Source of the DNA: GCA-2733415 sp049614485
Lineage (GTDB): Bacteria > Bacteroidota > Bacteroidia > Flavobacteriales > Flavobacteriaceae
NCBI GenBank assembly: GCA_049614485.1
Contig: JBMZDR010000006.1
Span: 1-64,000 of the forward strand
DNA: 64,000 bases
Reading direction: 5' to 3'
Within the stretch, counting starts at the first letter, position 1; each line of letters starts with the position of its first letter. The notes under the pieces were generated by a model. It was not told where the DNA came from and did no database searches. It saw only the letters and a program-made list of their open reading frames with translations. Both the position numbers and the translations under genes were made by a program. Of the stretch, positions 1 to 8,176 are shown piece after piece.

Positions 1-175
1 GAGCATTGCTGAGTAGCTACGTCGGGAAGGGATAAGCGCTGAAAGCATATAAGCGCGAAACCTACCACAAGATGAGATTTCTTTAAAGGGTCGTAGGAGA
101 TGACTACGTTGATAGGTCATAGGTGTAAAGGCAGTAATGTCATAGCCGAGTGATACTAATAACCCGTAAGCTTAT
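1..175 (+). rRNA. 23S ribosomal RNA, 3' end (partial)
   Basis: The first about 175 bases match the conserved 3' end of bacterial 23S rRNA. Recognisable parts are the stretch around ggataagcgctgaaagcat, the gttgataggtcataggtgtaaag segment and the closing tgatactaataacccgtaag. The gene enters from outside the window, so only its tail is present. The exact 3' end is judged by eye and may be off by several bases. About 110 bases of AT-rich spacer with no tRNA separate it from the 5S gene. Confidence 0.95.
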
Positions 176-287
176 GTACGCTCTTTTCTTTTTTTTTGAT
201 ACAAGTTGTTGTTTATATCTCAATATGTTAACTTATTAGTTGCTTATTTTAGGTGACAGTGTTTTTTAAAGAGACACTTAAAACTTA

Positions 288-395
288 AGGTGGTTATAGC
301 AATGGGGCTCACCTCTTACCATTCCGAACAGAGAAGTTAAGTCCATTAGCGCCGATGGTACTGCAGTAATGTGGGAGAGTAGGTCGCCGCCTTCT
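288..395 (+). rRNA. 5S ribosomal RNA
   Basis: About 108 bases with the conserved 5S core: ggtggttatagc at the 5' side, the ccattccgaacagagaagttaag segment, gccgatggtactgc, and the closing gtgggagagtaggtcgccgcc. It follows the 23S gene on the same strand as the last gene of the rRNA operon. End points are estimated from base pairing of the two ends. Confidence 0.93.
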
Positions 396-401
396 TTAAT
401 A

Positions 402-436
402 AACCTCTATATCTAACGATATGGAGGTTTTTTTTT
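402..436 (+). terminator. Rho-independent terminator of the rRNA operon
   Basis: A 12-base stem (aacctctatatc paired with gatatggaggtt) around a short taac loop is followed directly by a run of T. It lies seven bases after the 5S gene and ends the rRNA transcript. Confidence 0.85.
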
Positions 437-527
437 ACAAGAAACTTAAAAGGAGTTGTAAGTGCTTTTGAATTTTAAAGTTGAAATTATTTTAGAATTT
501 AATTAATTTTATTATCTTCAAGCATAT

Positions 528-1037
528 ATGAGTAAACTCTTTTTTTCTTCGCTTAAATATACATTGCAAAAATCATTAATTTTATTAGAAGAAATTCCGA
601 ATTCGATCTATATTAATGATTCCTTAGGGCCTTTTTACTCAAGTATTGGTGTACATATTAGACATATATTAGATTTTTACACTTCTATTTTTAATGGTAT
701 TGATTCAAATTTGATTGATTTGAGTAATAGGGAACGTAATAGTGTAATTGAATCTGATATTATTTATGCCAAAGCAAAAATAAAAACGGTTTTAGCTCAA
801 TTGGATACGTTTTCTACTTATGAACTTGAGGGTAGTTATAATTTAACAGACGATTTGGGTATGGGGAAAGTTACTATTCCAACGAATTTATATGCTATTT
901 TGGTACAAGCAAATTCTCATACAATACATCATTATGCTATAATATCACAGTTATTATACACCTATGATATTGTTATAGCAGATAAAACTTTTGGTTATAA
1001 CCCTACTTCACCAATAAAAGAAATTATTAATCGTTAA
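528..1037 (+). CDS. DinB-family protein
   Basis: A 169-residue protein of the DinB/YfiT-like four-helix-bundle superfamily. Family members often bind a metal through three histidines and act as thiol transferases or have no known role. Histidines sit where expected: the HIRH motif (about residues 43-46) in the second helix and a HTIHH motif (about 131-135) in the last helix. No signal peptide is seen. It is a single gene after the rRNA operon and its 3' end overlaps the convergent DUF6095 gene by 11 bases. The substrate cannot be inferred. A second, unrelated-looking DinB paralogue lies at 29233-29751. Confidence 0.75.
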   Translation: MSKLFFSSLKYTLQKSLILLEEIPNSIYINDSLGPFYSSIGVHIRHILDFYTSIFNGIDSNLIDLSNRERNSVIESDIIYAKAKIKTVLAQLDTFSTYELEGSYNLTDDLGMGKVTIPTNLYAILVQANSHTIHHYAIISQLLYTYDIVIADKTFGYNPTSPIKEIINR

Positions 1038-1236
1038 AAAGTGCTTTTAGTATAGTGTGTAAGCCTTTCATTGTGAGTAATATAGCAGCTATGCAAAATA
1101 ACCCTGCAATTCCGATTGTTAAGAAATTTCGTAATTTAAAACCTAAATGCAATAAAAAAGGTCCAGAAAACATAAAAAACAATGCAAATGCCATGTATTT
1201 TATACCTTTTGATAATATTTCTTTATTTGTTCTCAT
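1027..1236 (-). CDS. Small two-helix membrane protein, DUF6095-like
   Basis: A 69-residue protein made almost entirely of two hydrophobic helices (about residues 12-32 and 38-62) joined by a short basic turn. It resembles the flavobacterial DUF6095 family, which has no known function and is often found just downstream of murQ. Here its start overlaps the end of murQ by 14 bases, which points to translational coupling and supports reality despite its size. The family name is from memory of the sequence pattern. Confidence 0.65.
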   Translation of the reverse strand: MRTNKEILSKGIKYMAFALFFMFSGPFLLHLGFKLRNFLTIGIAGLFCIAAILLTMKGLHTILKALFND

Positions 1237-2044
1237 TGTTGAAGTGATTAGTGGCTTTTCTTACGGAACCGTGTTCTAGGAGTAATTTTTGTGCTAATTT
1301 ATGCTCAATATTTAGTGAATGCATTAGCATTTGTGTGCCACGTTCTACTAATTTGTCATTTGATAGTTGCATGTCTACCATTTTATTGCCTTTTACTTTT
1401 CCTAATTGAATCATGACACTAGTAGAAATCATATTCAAAACTAATTTTTGAGCAGTACCTGCTTTCATCCTAGAACTTCCTGTTATAAATTCTGGTCCTA
1501 CTAAAACTTCGATAGGGTATATAGCTGTATTGGCTAATGGACTGCCTTGATTACATGTGATGCATCCTGTAATGATATTATTTTCATTACACTTTTCTAA
1601 ACCACCAATAACATAAGGTGTTGTACCAGATGCGGCAATACCAATAACAACATCATTTTTAGTTATATTTTCATTTTGTAAATCAATCCAAGCTTGATTT
1701 TTATCATCTTCAGCATTTTCAACAGCTTTGCGTATTGCATTATCACCACCTGCAATTATTCCTACAACTATATCATGTGAAACACCAAAAGTTGGCGGGC
1801 ATTCTGATGCATCAACAACGCCTAAACGACCACTTGTACCAGCACCTATGTAAAACAACCGGCCATTAGATTTCATTTTCGAAACTATTTTAGTCACCAA
1901 CTGTTCAATTTGAGGCAATTGTTTTTCAACTGCCATAGGAACAGTTTTATCTTCTCTATTGATGTTGCTTAATATATCAAAGACACTCATTTGTTCTAAA
2001 TGATTGTAGTTTGAGTCCTGTTCTGTTGTTTTTGTGAATTCCAT
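1223..2044 (-). CDS. murQ: N-acetylmuramic acid 6-phosphate etherase
   Basis: MurQ cleaves the lactyl ether of N-acetylmuramic acid 6-phosphate to give GlcNAc-6-phosphate and D-lactate during cell-wall recycling in the cytoplasm. The 273-residue protein has the SIS sugar-isomerase fold with the signature FYIGAGTSGRLGVVDASE at about residues 64-81. Glu81 and Glu112 sit where the catalytic pair Glu83/Glu114 of the E. coli enzyme is found. A second family motif, GSSRMKAGTAQK, is also present. The gene lies 16 bases after the DUF4249 gene and overlaps the DUF6095 gene, so it may be read from the TonB receptor promoter. No MurNAc transporter or kinase gene is adjacent. Confidence 0.93.
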   Translation of the reverse strand: MEFTKTTEQDSNYNHLEQMSVFDILSNINREDKTVPMAVEKQLPQIEQLVTKIVSKMKSNGRLFYIGAGTSGRLGVVDASECPPTFGVSHDIVVGIIAGGDNAIRKAVENAEDDKNQAWIDLQNENITKNDVVIGIAASGTTPYVIGGLEKCNENNIITGCITCNQGSPLANTAIYPIEVLVGPEFITGSSRMKAGTAQKLVLNMISTSVMIQLGKVKGNKMVDMQLSNDKLVERGTQMLMHSLNIEHKLAQKLLLEHGSVRKATNHFNNENK

Positions 2045-2060
2045 GTGATAAATTATATGC

Positions 2061-2879
2061 TTATTGTATGGTGTAATTTACGGCATCTACTTCTGATAAT
2101 CTAAAATATCCTAGCGGGAAATTTTCTGAATTTGTCTGATTGTTGCAATTGCCTCTAACTGTTGTGGGTTGTGTTCCAAAAGGGCCATTATTCTCACCAC
2201 TTTGTGCTAATAGAATAGACATGTAGTTGTAGAATTGTTCAGAAACACCATAATTTTTAATTTGAATGTCATCACCAATGTCTATATCTTCATGAGAATA
2301 GAATCCGAAAATCTGGTTTCCGTTTGTAAATTCATCTTTATAGACCTCTAAGGATGGAATTTGAGTGATATTTGTGTTTAAAAACTCAAAAAAATAAAAA
2401 TTCTCTTCATTTACAGGATCTGTATAGTATGCTTTTAATTCTATTTCATCGCCAGAAAAACCGCCATTATTTTCTTGTTCTATATAATCAATTTCAACTA
2501 CAGGTGTTAGTTGTTCTGTTGCTGTATAGGTTTCACTTTGGTAATTGATTGTTAATGTATATGTTTCGTTAAGAATAGGGGAGAATGTAGTGTTCTTGTA
2601 TATACCAGTTATTCCATCTTCAATAAAATTATAGCTATTACTATTGGAGTCAATTATAGTAACCACAGCTCCATTTGCAGCTGGAATTACAGTATTAAAA
2701 TATGGTGCCGTGAGAGTGAGCTTTATTTCTTGATTGTTACCTAATGTTCCTTTTTCCCAATTAATTGATGCTTCAATTACTAGTTTAGGTTTTGCTGTAT
2801 TGAGGTCAACATTAACAACATCTTCACAAGATGTCAATAGTGCTATTACTGTTATAAATAGTATAATGTATTTGTTCAT
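2061..2879 (-). CDS. DUF4249 family outer-membrane lipoprotein
   Basis: A 272-residue lipoprotein with a short hydrophobic leader and lipobox LLTSC (Cys18). The body is beta-rich with repeated YTLTI/YTATE-like strands, as in DUF4249. Members of this family are nearly always encoded beside a TonB-dependent receptor with a carboxypeptidase-like N-terminal domain, as here: the receptor gene is only three bases upstream. The likely role is a surface partner of that receptor, but the ligand is unknown. The family assignment rests on the N-terminal pattern and context. Confidence 0.78.
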   Translation of the reverse strand: MNKYIILFITVIALLTSCEDVVNVDLNTAKPKLVIEASINWEKGTLGNNQEIKLTLTAPYFNTVIPAANGAVVTIIDSNSNSYNFIEDGITGIYKNTTFSPILNETYTLTINYQSETYTATEQLTPVVEIDYIEQENNGGFSGDEIELKAYYTDPVNEENFYFFEFLNTNITQIPSLEVYKDEFTNGNQIFGFYSHEDIDIGDDIQIKNYGVSEQFYNYMSILLAQSGENNGPFGTQPTTVRGNCNNQTNSENFPLGYFRLSEVDAVNYTIQ

Positions 2880-2882
2880 GTC

Positions 2883-5261
2883 TTAAAATTTAAAATTATA
2901 AGATACCGAGGGAATAATCCCAAAAATTGCTAATCTCAAGGCTTCATTATTCCCTGAAGTTTCATTTTCTCTAAAACTTATAGATGCTGCGTTTTTATGA
3001 TTATAAATATTATAAATTCCAAAAACCCATTCGTTTTTCCAACGTTTTTTAGATTTTGGTTTTGGTGTAAAGGTAGCTGAAACATCTAAACGATGGTAGG
3101 CAGGCAATCTACTTGAATTTCGAGCTTCATAATTTGGAATATTGATTCCGTTGTACTCATACTGACCGTTAGGGTAGGTGGTTGGTTGGCCTGTTTGAAC
3201 TATGAAGTTACTACTAAGATTCCATTTTTCAGACACTTCATAACTTGTTGTTAATGATATGTCATGTGTTTTATCATAAGGCGTTTTATACCATTTACCA
3301 TTATTTATACCACTTTCAGCGTCTGTTCTTCCTTCTGTTTTTTGTTCTGATTTTGAAAGTGTGTAAGCAAGCCATCCTTTAAAACGTCCTTCTGTTTTTT
3401 TTAACAACACTTCAAGTCCATAAGCTCTTGATTGACCGTTTAATATAACTTGTTCAATATTGTTGTTTGCAATTAAGTCGGCACCATCAACATAATCAAT
3501 TCTGTTTTTGATGGTTTTATAAAACGATTCAATTTCTAAGGATAATGCCTTATTATTAAAGGTTTTGAAATATCCTATAGCTATTTGATCCAATAATTGA
3601 GGTTTGATATATTTTCCGCTTGGTGCCCAAACATCTAATGGTGTAGGGGAACTGGTATTTGATAATAAATGCAAATATTGCGACATTCTATTATAGCTTG
3701 CTTTTAATGCAGATTTATCATTTAGCTGATATGCTAATGACAACCGAGGCTCTAAATTTGCAAATGATGTAATGATATCTCCTCTTTTGTAAGTTTCGGT
3801 AGATATAGGCTCAGCAGCTTCGTATATTTGTAATTCCTCATTGAAAAAAATAGGATTGTCATTAGTATACATACTCAGCTCATCTTGCCCTAATCTTAAA
3901 AATGAACTCAAACGCAATCCGTAATTAACAGTTAGTTTTTTTGATAATTTTTGTTCTGCATCTATATAAAGCGCATTTTCAAGGGCAAACTTATCTATTA
4001 ATTTGTATGGGTTAACCCCAGAAGAGGAGGATGTTGGTTCAATTTTACCAGGATTAAATTTATAATAAATACTGTTTAAGCCATAGGTCAATTTTAAATT
4101 ACTGTTTAAGTAATGTTTAAAGTCATATTTTAAATTAACATTTTGAATACCAGATTTCCACTTAAATTCTACAAAATTTAGGTTTAAATTATAATCGTAA
4201 TCAGAGTATATTAAGGATAGGTTGGAGAATAGTTTGTTAGAGAATAAATGGTTCCATCTAAAATTAATAACGGCGTTACCATAAGAATTTATAAAGCTAT
4301 CTGATAATTGAAACACATCTCTACCAAAATACCCTGATAGAAACACATTGTTGTTTGGGTTTAACTTATAACTTAATTTGGTATTTAAATCGTAGAAATA
4401 TGCTTTGCTATCTAAATTGAATAGTGGCATAAATAAATGCGCGTAACTACTTCTACCGCCTAATAAAAAGGATCCTTTATCTTTTTTTAGCGGCCCTTCA
4501 GCAAGTAATCTGCTTGACACTAATCCAATACCTCCGTTTAAGTGAAATTCTTTTTTATTTCCTTCTTTTTGATAAATATCTAACACAGAAGCTACACGTC
4601 CACCGTATTTTGCAGGGATTCCTCCTTTGTATAATTTGATATCTTTTATAGCATCAGGATTAAACACGGAAAAAAAACCGAATAGGTGAGAGGAGTTATA
4701 AATAGTGGCTTCATCTAATAAAATTAAGTTCTGATCTGCTGCACCACCACGAACATTAAAACCAGAAGACCCTTCACCTGCATTTGTTACACCAGGCAAT
4801 AAGGTAATTGATTTAATGACATCTACTTCACCTAAAACTACCGGCATTTGTTTGATAGTTTTAATAGATAATGAATTGACACTCATTTGTGGCTTACGTA
4901 GGTTTATTTTTTCTATATTTTTTGTAATGACAACATCATCAAGAGTTTCCGTTGCTTCTTTTAAAGAATAGTTTAGAGTTTTATTTTTATTTAATATTAT
5001 AGTGTCACTAATAGATTTATAGCCTAGATAGCTAATTTGAATTTGATAGGTTCCGTTTGGCAAAGTAATAGAATAAAAGCCATACTCATTTGTAGTTGTA
5101 CCAGTTTGTAAGTTGGGGATAATTACATTAACTCCAATTAATGTTTCATTGGTATCGTTATCATTTATAACACCACTTAACGTAAATTTTTCTTGAGTAA
5201 AAGATTGAAGCGGCGTTAGTAGTAATCCTAATAAAATTGATAGGGTTAAAAATTTTAGCAT
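2883..5261 (-). CDS. TonB-dependent receptor with carboxypeptidase-regulatory-like domain
   Basis: A 792-residue outer-membrane receptor. It starts with a signal peptide (about 1-22), then a carboxypeptidase-D regulatory-like domain (about 25-110, with TLIGVNVIIPN and GYKSISDTI), a plug domain (about 115-230, including VLGEVDVIKSITLLPGV and GFNVRGGAADQNLILLDEA), and a long beta-barrel ending in Phe, typical of outer-membrane proteins. It is not a full-length SusC. It forms a pair with the DUF4249 lipoprotein immediately downstream. The imported substrate cannot be read from sequence. A palindromic terminator separates it from the isocitrate dehydrogenase gene upstream. Confidence 0.9.
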   Translation of the reverse strand: MLKFLTLSILLGLLLTPLQSFTQEKFTLSGVINDNDTNETLIGVNVIIPNLQTGTTTNEYGFYSITLPNGTYQIQISYLGYKSISDTIILNKNKTLNYSLKEATETLDDVVITKNIEKINLRKPQMSVNSLSIKTIKQMPVVLGEVDVIKSITLLPGVTNAGEGSSGFNVRGGAADQNLILLDEATIYNSSHLFGFFSVFNPDAIKDIKLYKGGIPAKYGGRVASVLDIYQKEGNKKEFHLNGGIGLVSSRLLAEGPLKKDKGSFLLGGRSSYAHLFMPLFNLDSKAYFYDLNTKLSYKLNPNNNVFLSGYFGRDVFQLSDSFINSYGNAVINFRWNHLFSNKLFSNLSLIYSDYDYNLNLNFVEFKWKSGIQNVNLKYDFKHYLNSNLKLTYGLNSIYYKFNPGKIEPTSSSSGVNPYKLIDKFALENALYIDAEQKLSKKLTVNYGLRLSSFLRLGQDELSMYTNDNPIFFNEELQIYEAAEPISTETYKRGDIITSFANLEPRLSLAYQLNDKSALKASYNRMSQYLHLLSNTSSPTPLDVWAPSGKYIKPQLLDQIAIGYFKTFNNKALSLEIESFYKTIKNRIDYVDGADLIANNNIEQVILNGQSRAYGLEVLLKKTEGRFKGWLAYTLSKSEQKTEGRTDAESGINNGKWYKTPYDKTHDISLTTSYEVSEKWNLSSNFIVQTGQPTTYPNGQYEYNGINIPNYEARNSSRLPAYHRLDVSATFTPKPKSKKRWKNEWVFGIYNIYNHKNAASISFRENETSGNNEALRLAIFGIIPSVSYNFKF

Positions 5262-5276
5262 TTGTAAGCTTATAAA

Positions 5277-5308
5277 ATAAAAGCTTCTAATTAATTAGAA
5301 GCTTTTAT
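5277..5308 (-). terminator. Terminator after isocitrate dehydrogenase gene
   Basis: A perfect 28-base palindrome built on AAAAGCTTCTAATTAATTAG lies between the end of icd and the start of the TonB receptor gene. Read on the minus strand the stem is followed by a T-rich stretch. It would separate the two transcription units. Confidence 0.7.
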
Positions 5309-5333
5309 GTTGTGTATACAATATAAAGTATTT

Positions 5334-7562
5334 TTAATTGATACTATTCAAAATACTATTAAATGTTGTACTTGGTCGCATTGCTGTTGCCACTAAGCTT
5401 TCAGTAGGCGCGTAGTAAGCTTCAATATTAACCTCTTTTCCTTGTGCGGAATTCAACTCATTTACTATAGTGTTTTCATTTGTTTTCAACTCGTTAGCTA
5501 TAGCAGAAAAACTTGCTTTCAATTCAGTATTTTTATTTTGATTAGCTAAGGCTTCAGCCCAGTATAGTGCTAAGTAAAAATGGCTTCCTCTGTTGTCTAA
5601 CTCACCAACTTTACGAGATGGTGATCTTTTGTTGTCTAAGAATTTATCTGTAGCGTCATCTAATGTTTCTGCTAAAACTAATGCTTTGTCATTATTAAAC
5701 GTATTTCCGAAATGTTCTAAAGACACTGCTAATGCTAAAAACTCACCTAAAGAGTCCCAACGTAAGTGGTTTTCTTTAACAAACTGTTGCACGTGCTTTG
5801 GTGCAGAACCACCAGCTCCAGTTTCAAATAATCCACCACCATTCATTAATGGAACAATAGATAACATTTTAGCTGAAGTTCCTAATTCTAAAATTGGAAA
5901 TAAGTCAGTTAAATAATCACGTAACACATTTCCAGTTACAGAAATAGTGTCTTTACCATCTTTAATGCGCTCTAAAGTAAAATGAGTTGCTTCAATTGGT
6001 GATAAAATTCTGATGTCTAAACCAGAAGTATCATAATTTGGTAAATATGCATTTACCTTTTTGATTAATTGAGCATCATGAGCTCTATTTTCATCTAACC
6101 AGAATACAGCAGGAGTATTTGATGCTTTAGCTCTTGTTACAGCTAACTTTACCCAGTCTTGTATAGGAGCGTCTTTTACCTGACACATTCTCCAGATATC
6201 TCCAGTTTCAACAGTATGTTCAATTAAAGTAGTTCCATTTGTATCAACTACACGAACGGTTCCGTTTGCTGACATTTCAAATGTTTTATCGTGCGATCCG
6301 TATTCTTCAGCTTTTTGAGCCATTAATCCAACGTTAGGAACAGTTCCCATTGTAGTTGGGTCAAACGCACCATGTTTTTTACAGAAATCAATAGTTGCTG
6401 TGTAAATACCAGCATAACTGCTATCAGGAATTACAGCTTTTGTATCTTGTTGTTTGCCATCAGCATTCCACATTTGACCAGAAGTTCTGATCATTGCTGG
6501 CATAGAAGCATCAATAATAACGTCACTTGGTACATGTAAGTTTGTGATGCCTTTGTCAGAATCTACCATTGCCACATCTGGCCTTGAATTATATACGTTT
6601 TGAATATCAGCTTCAATTTCAGAGCGTTTATCAGCCGGTAATTCTTCTAATTTACTTAATAGGTTTCCAAAACCATTGTTAACATCTACACCAACTTCAT
6701 CTAAAGTAGCTTGATGTTTTGCAAATACATCTTTAAAGAACACGCGTACAGCATGACCAAAAATAATTGGGTCTGACACCTTCATCATTGTTGCTTTCAT
6801 GTGTAAAGAGAATAATACGTTGTTCTCTTTTGCATCATTTATTTGTTCATCAAGAAATGCAATTAACGCTTTCTTACTCATTACAGTAGCGTCAATAATT
6901 TCATCTTTAAGCAATGGCGTATTTTCTTTTAAAACAGTAGTGTTACCATTTGCATCAGTAAATTCAATTTTTACATGAGTTGCTTCAGAAACAGTAACAG
7001 ACTTTTCATTATGAGCAAAATCTCCAGCCTCCATAGTAGCCACATGGGTTTTAGAATCTGAAGTCCAAGCCCCCATAGAATGTGGGTTTTTTCTTGCGTA
7101 ATTTTTAACAGCTTTTGGTGCTCTACGGTCAGAGTTTCCTTCACGTAAAACTGGGTTTACAGCAGAACCTTTTACTTTACCATATCTTTTTTGTATGTCT
7201 TTATCTTTATCTGTAGAAGGGTTTTCTGGATAATCAGGAATAGCGTAACCTAAGGATTGTAACTCTTCAATAGCTGCTTTTAATTGCGGTACTGAAGCTG
7301 ATATGTTAGGTAGTTTTATAATGTTTGCTTCTGGTGTTTTTGCTAAATCTCCTAATTCAGCTAAGGCATCAGACACACGTTGGTCATCAGTTAAATAATC
7401 AGGAAAAGTTGCTAAAATTCTAGCGGCAAGAGATATATCTTTTGTTTCAATTGTAACTCCTGAAGGCGCTGTAAATGCTTGAACAATTGGTAAAAATGAA
7501 TAAGTTGCTAAAGCTGGTGCTTCATCAGTTTTGGTATAAATAATCTTTGCTTTTTCTGACAT
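5334..7562 (-). CDS. icd: NADP-dependent isocitrate dehydrogenase, monomeric type
   Basis: A 742-residue enzyme that oxidatively decarboxylates isocitrate to 2-oxoglutarate with NADP+ in the TCA cycle. Length and sequence match the monomeric IDH family (about 740 residues) and not the 330-430-residue dimeric enzymes. Recognisable family blocks are the start KIIYTKTDEAPALATYS, the YGKVKGSAVNPVLREGNSDRRAP segment (about 126-148), and NGGGLFETGAGGSAPKHVQQF near residue 580. It is a single-gene unit with its own upstream -7-like element and a terminator behind it. Confidence 0.96.
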   Translation of the reverse strand: MSEKAKIIYTKTDEAPALATYSFLPIVQAFTAPSGVTIETKDISLAARILATFPDYLTDDQRVSDALAELGDLAKTPEANIIKLPNISASVPQLKAAIEELQSLGYAIPDYPENPSTDKDKDIQKRYGKVKGSAVNPVLREGNSDRRAPKAVKNYARKNPHSMGAWTSDSKTHVATMEAGDFAHNEKSVTVSEATHVKIEFTDANGNTTVLKENTPLLKDEIIDATVMSKKALIAFLDEQINDAKENNVLFSLHMKATMMKVSDPIIFGHAVRVFFKDVFAKHQATLDEVGVDVNNGFGNLLSKLEELPADKRSEIEADIQNVYNSRPDVAMVDSDKGITNLHVPSDVIIDASMPAMIRTSGQMWNADGKQQDTKAVIPDSSYAGIYTATIDFCKKHGAFDPTTMGTVPNVGLMAQKAEEYGSHDKTFEMSANGTVRVVDTNGTTLIEHTVETGDIWRMCQVKDAPIQDWVKLAVTRAKASNTPAVFWLDENRAHDAQLIKKVNAYLPNYDTSGLDIRILSPIEATHFTLERIKDGKDTISVTGNVLRDYLTDLFPILELGTSAKMLSIVPLMNGGGLFETGAGGSAPKHVQQFVKENHLRWDSLGEFLALAVSLEHFGNTFNNDKALVLAETLDDATDKFLDNKRSPSRKVGELDNRGSHFYLALYWAEALANQNKNTELKASFSAIANELKTNENTIVNELNSAQGKEVNIEAYYAPTESLVATAMRPSTTFNSILNSIN

Positions 7563-7631
7563 TTTCTGTATATTATAGTGTTAAACAAACTGATTTCAGA
7601 AGAGGATTCGTTCTTTTAAAATCAATGCTCA

Positions 7632-7639
7632 CAAATATA
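7632..7639 (-). promoter_or_regulatory. Putative -7 promoter element for icd
   Basis: Read on the minus strand this is TATATTTG, matching the Bacteroidota -7 consensus TAnnTTTG, about 70 bases before the icd start. No TTG was found at the expected -33 position, so the call is weak. Confidence 0.4.
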
Positions 7640-7825
7640 CCATTTTAAGTGGTAAATAATAAATGATGACTCTTGAACTTTTTGAATAGAGTTGATAATT
7701 CTTAATGTGGTAATTTTAAGTTTCTATTTTTTAGAAGTAGATAAAAATTGAGTTGTTTTATTATCAGTTTGAGAGTGTAATATCGGCATACTTATTGCTC
7801 ATTACCTCATAAATAAATATAATAT

Positions 7826-8137
7826 ATGACAGAGAATAAACAAGACAATAACAAATATAAGAAACTAGTGATTGGAATACTACTAGATGTTATTGGTATG
7901 GTATCATTTACATTGCCTTTTATTGGTGAATTTGGAGATGTTATTTGGGCGCCATTATCAGCATTTCTTTTAACACGTATGTATAAAGGCACAACTGGTA
8001 AAATAGCTGGGATAGTAGGGTTTATTGAAGAAATAGCTCCCGGTTTGGATGTGATACCAACATTTACATTGACATGGATTTATCAATATGTATTAAAAGA
8101 TAAATTTGAAAAAAAAGATATTATTGATATATCTTAA
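7826..8137 (+). CDS. Small membrane protein of unknown function
   Basis: A 103-residue protein with a charged N-terminus (about 1-14), a hydrophobic segment at about 15-33 (VIGILLDVIGMVSFTLPF), a second at about 38-50 and a third, weaker one near 80-92 (TFTLTWIYQYVL). It has a lysine-rich tail. No family is recognised. It is a lone gene between icd and a strong shared terminator. The 263-base region upstream holds no gene, only AT-rich sequence with the icd promoter at its left end. Confidence 0.6.
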   Translation: MTENKQDNNKYKKLVIGILLDVIGMVSFTLPFIGEFGDVIWAPLSAFLLTRMYKGTTGKIAGIVGFIEEIAPGLDVIPTFTLTWIYQYVLKDKFEKKDIIDIS

Positions 8138-8139
8138 AT

Positions 8140-8174
8140 AAAAAAGGCTTCTGAAATTTCAGAAGCCTTTTTTG
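8140..8174. terminator. Bidirectional terminator
   Basis: The stem aaaaaaggcttctgaa/ttcagaagcctttttt lies between two convergent genes. It has A-runs on one side and T-runs on the other, so it can stop transcription in both directions. Confidence 0.88.
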
Positions 8175-8176
8175 TA

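Noticed and set aside
176..287. Possible tRNA in the 23S-5S spacer
   Set aside because: No cloverleaf or TTC-loop sequence could be found; the spacer is plain AT-rich DNA.
1055..1279. A 74-codon plus-strand frame
   Set aside because: It is antisense to the DUF6095-like gene and the end of murQ, both of which have better support.
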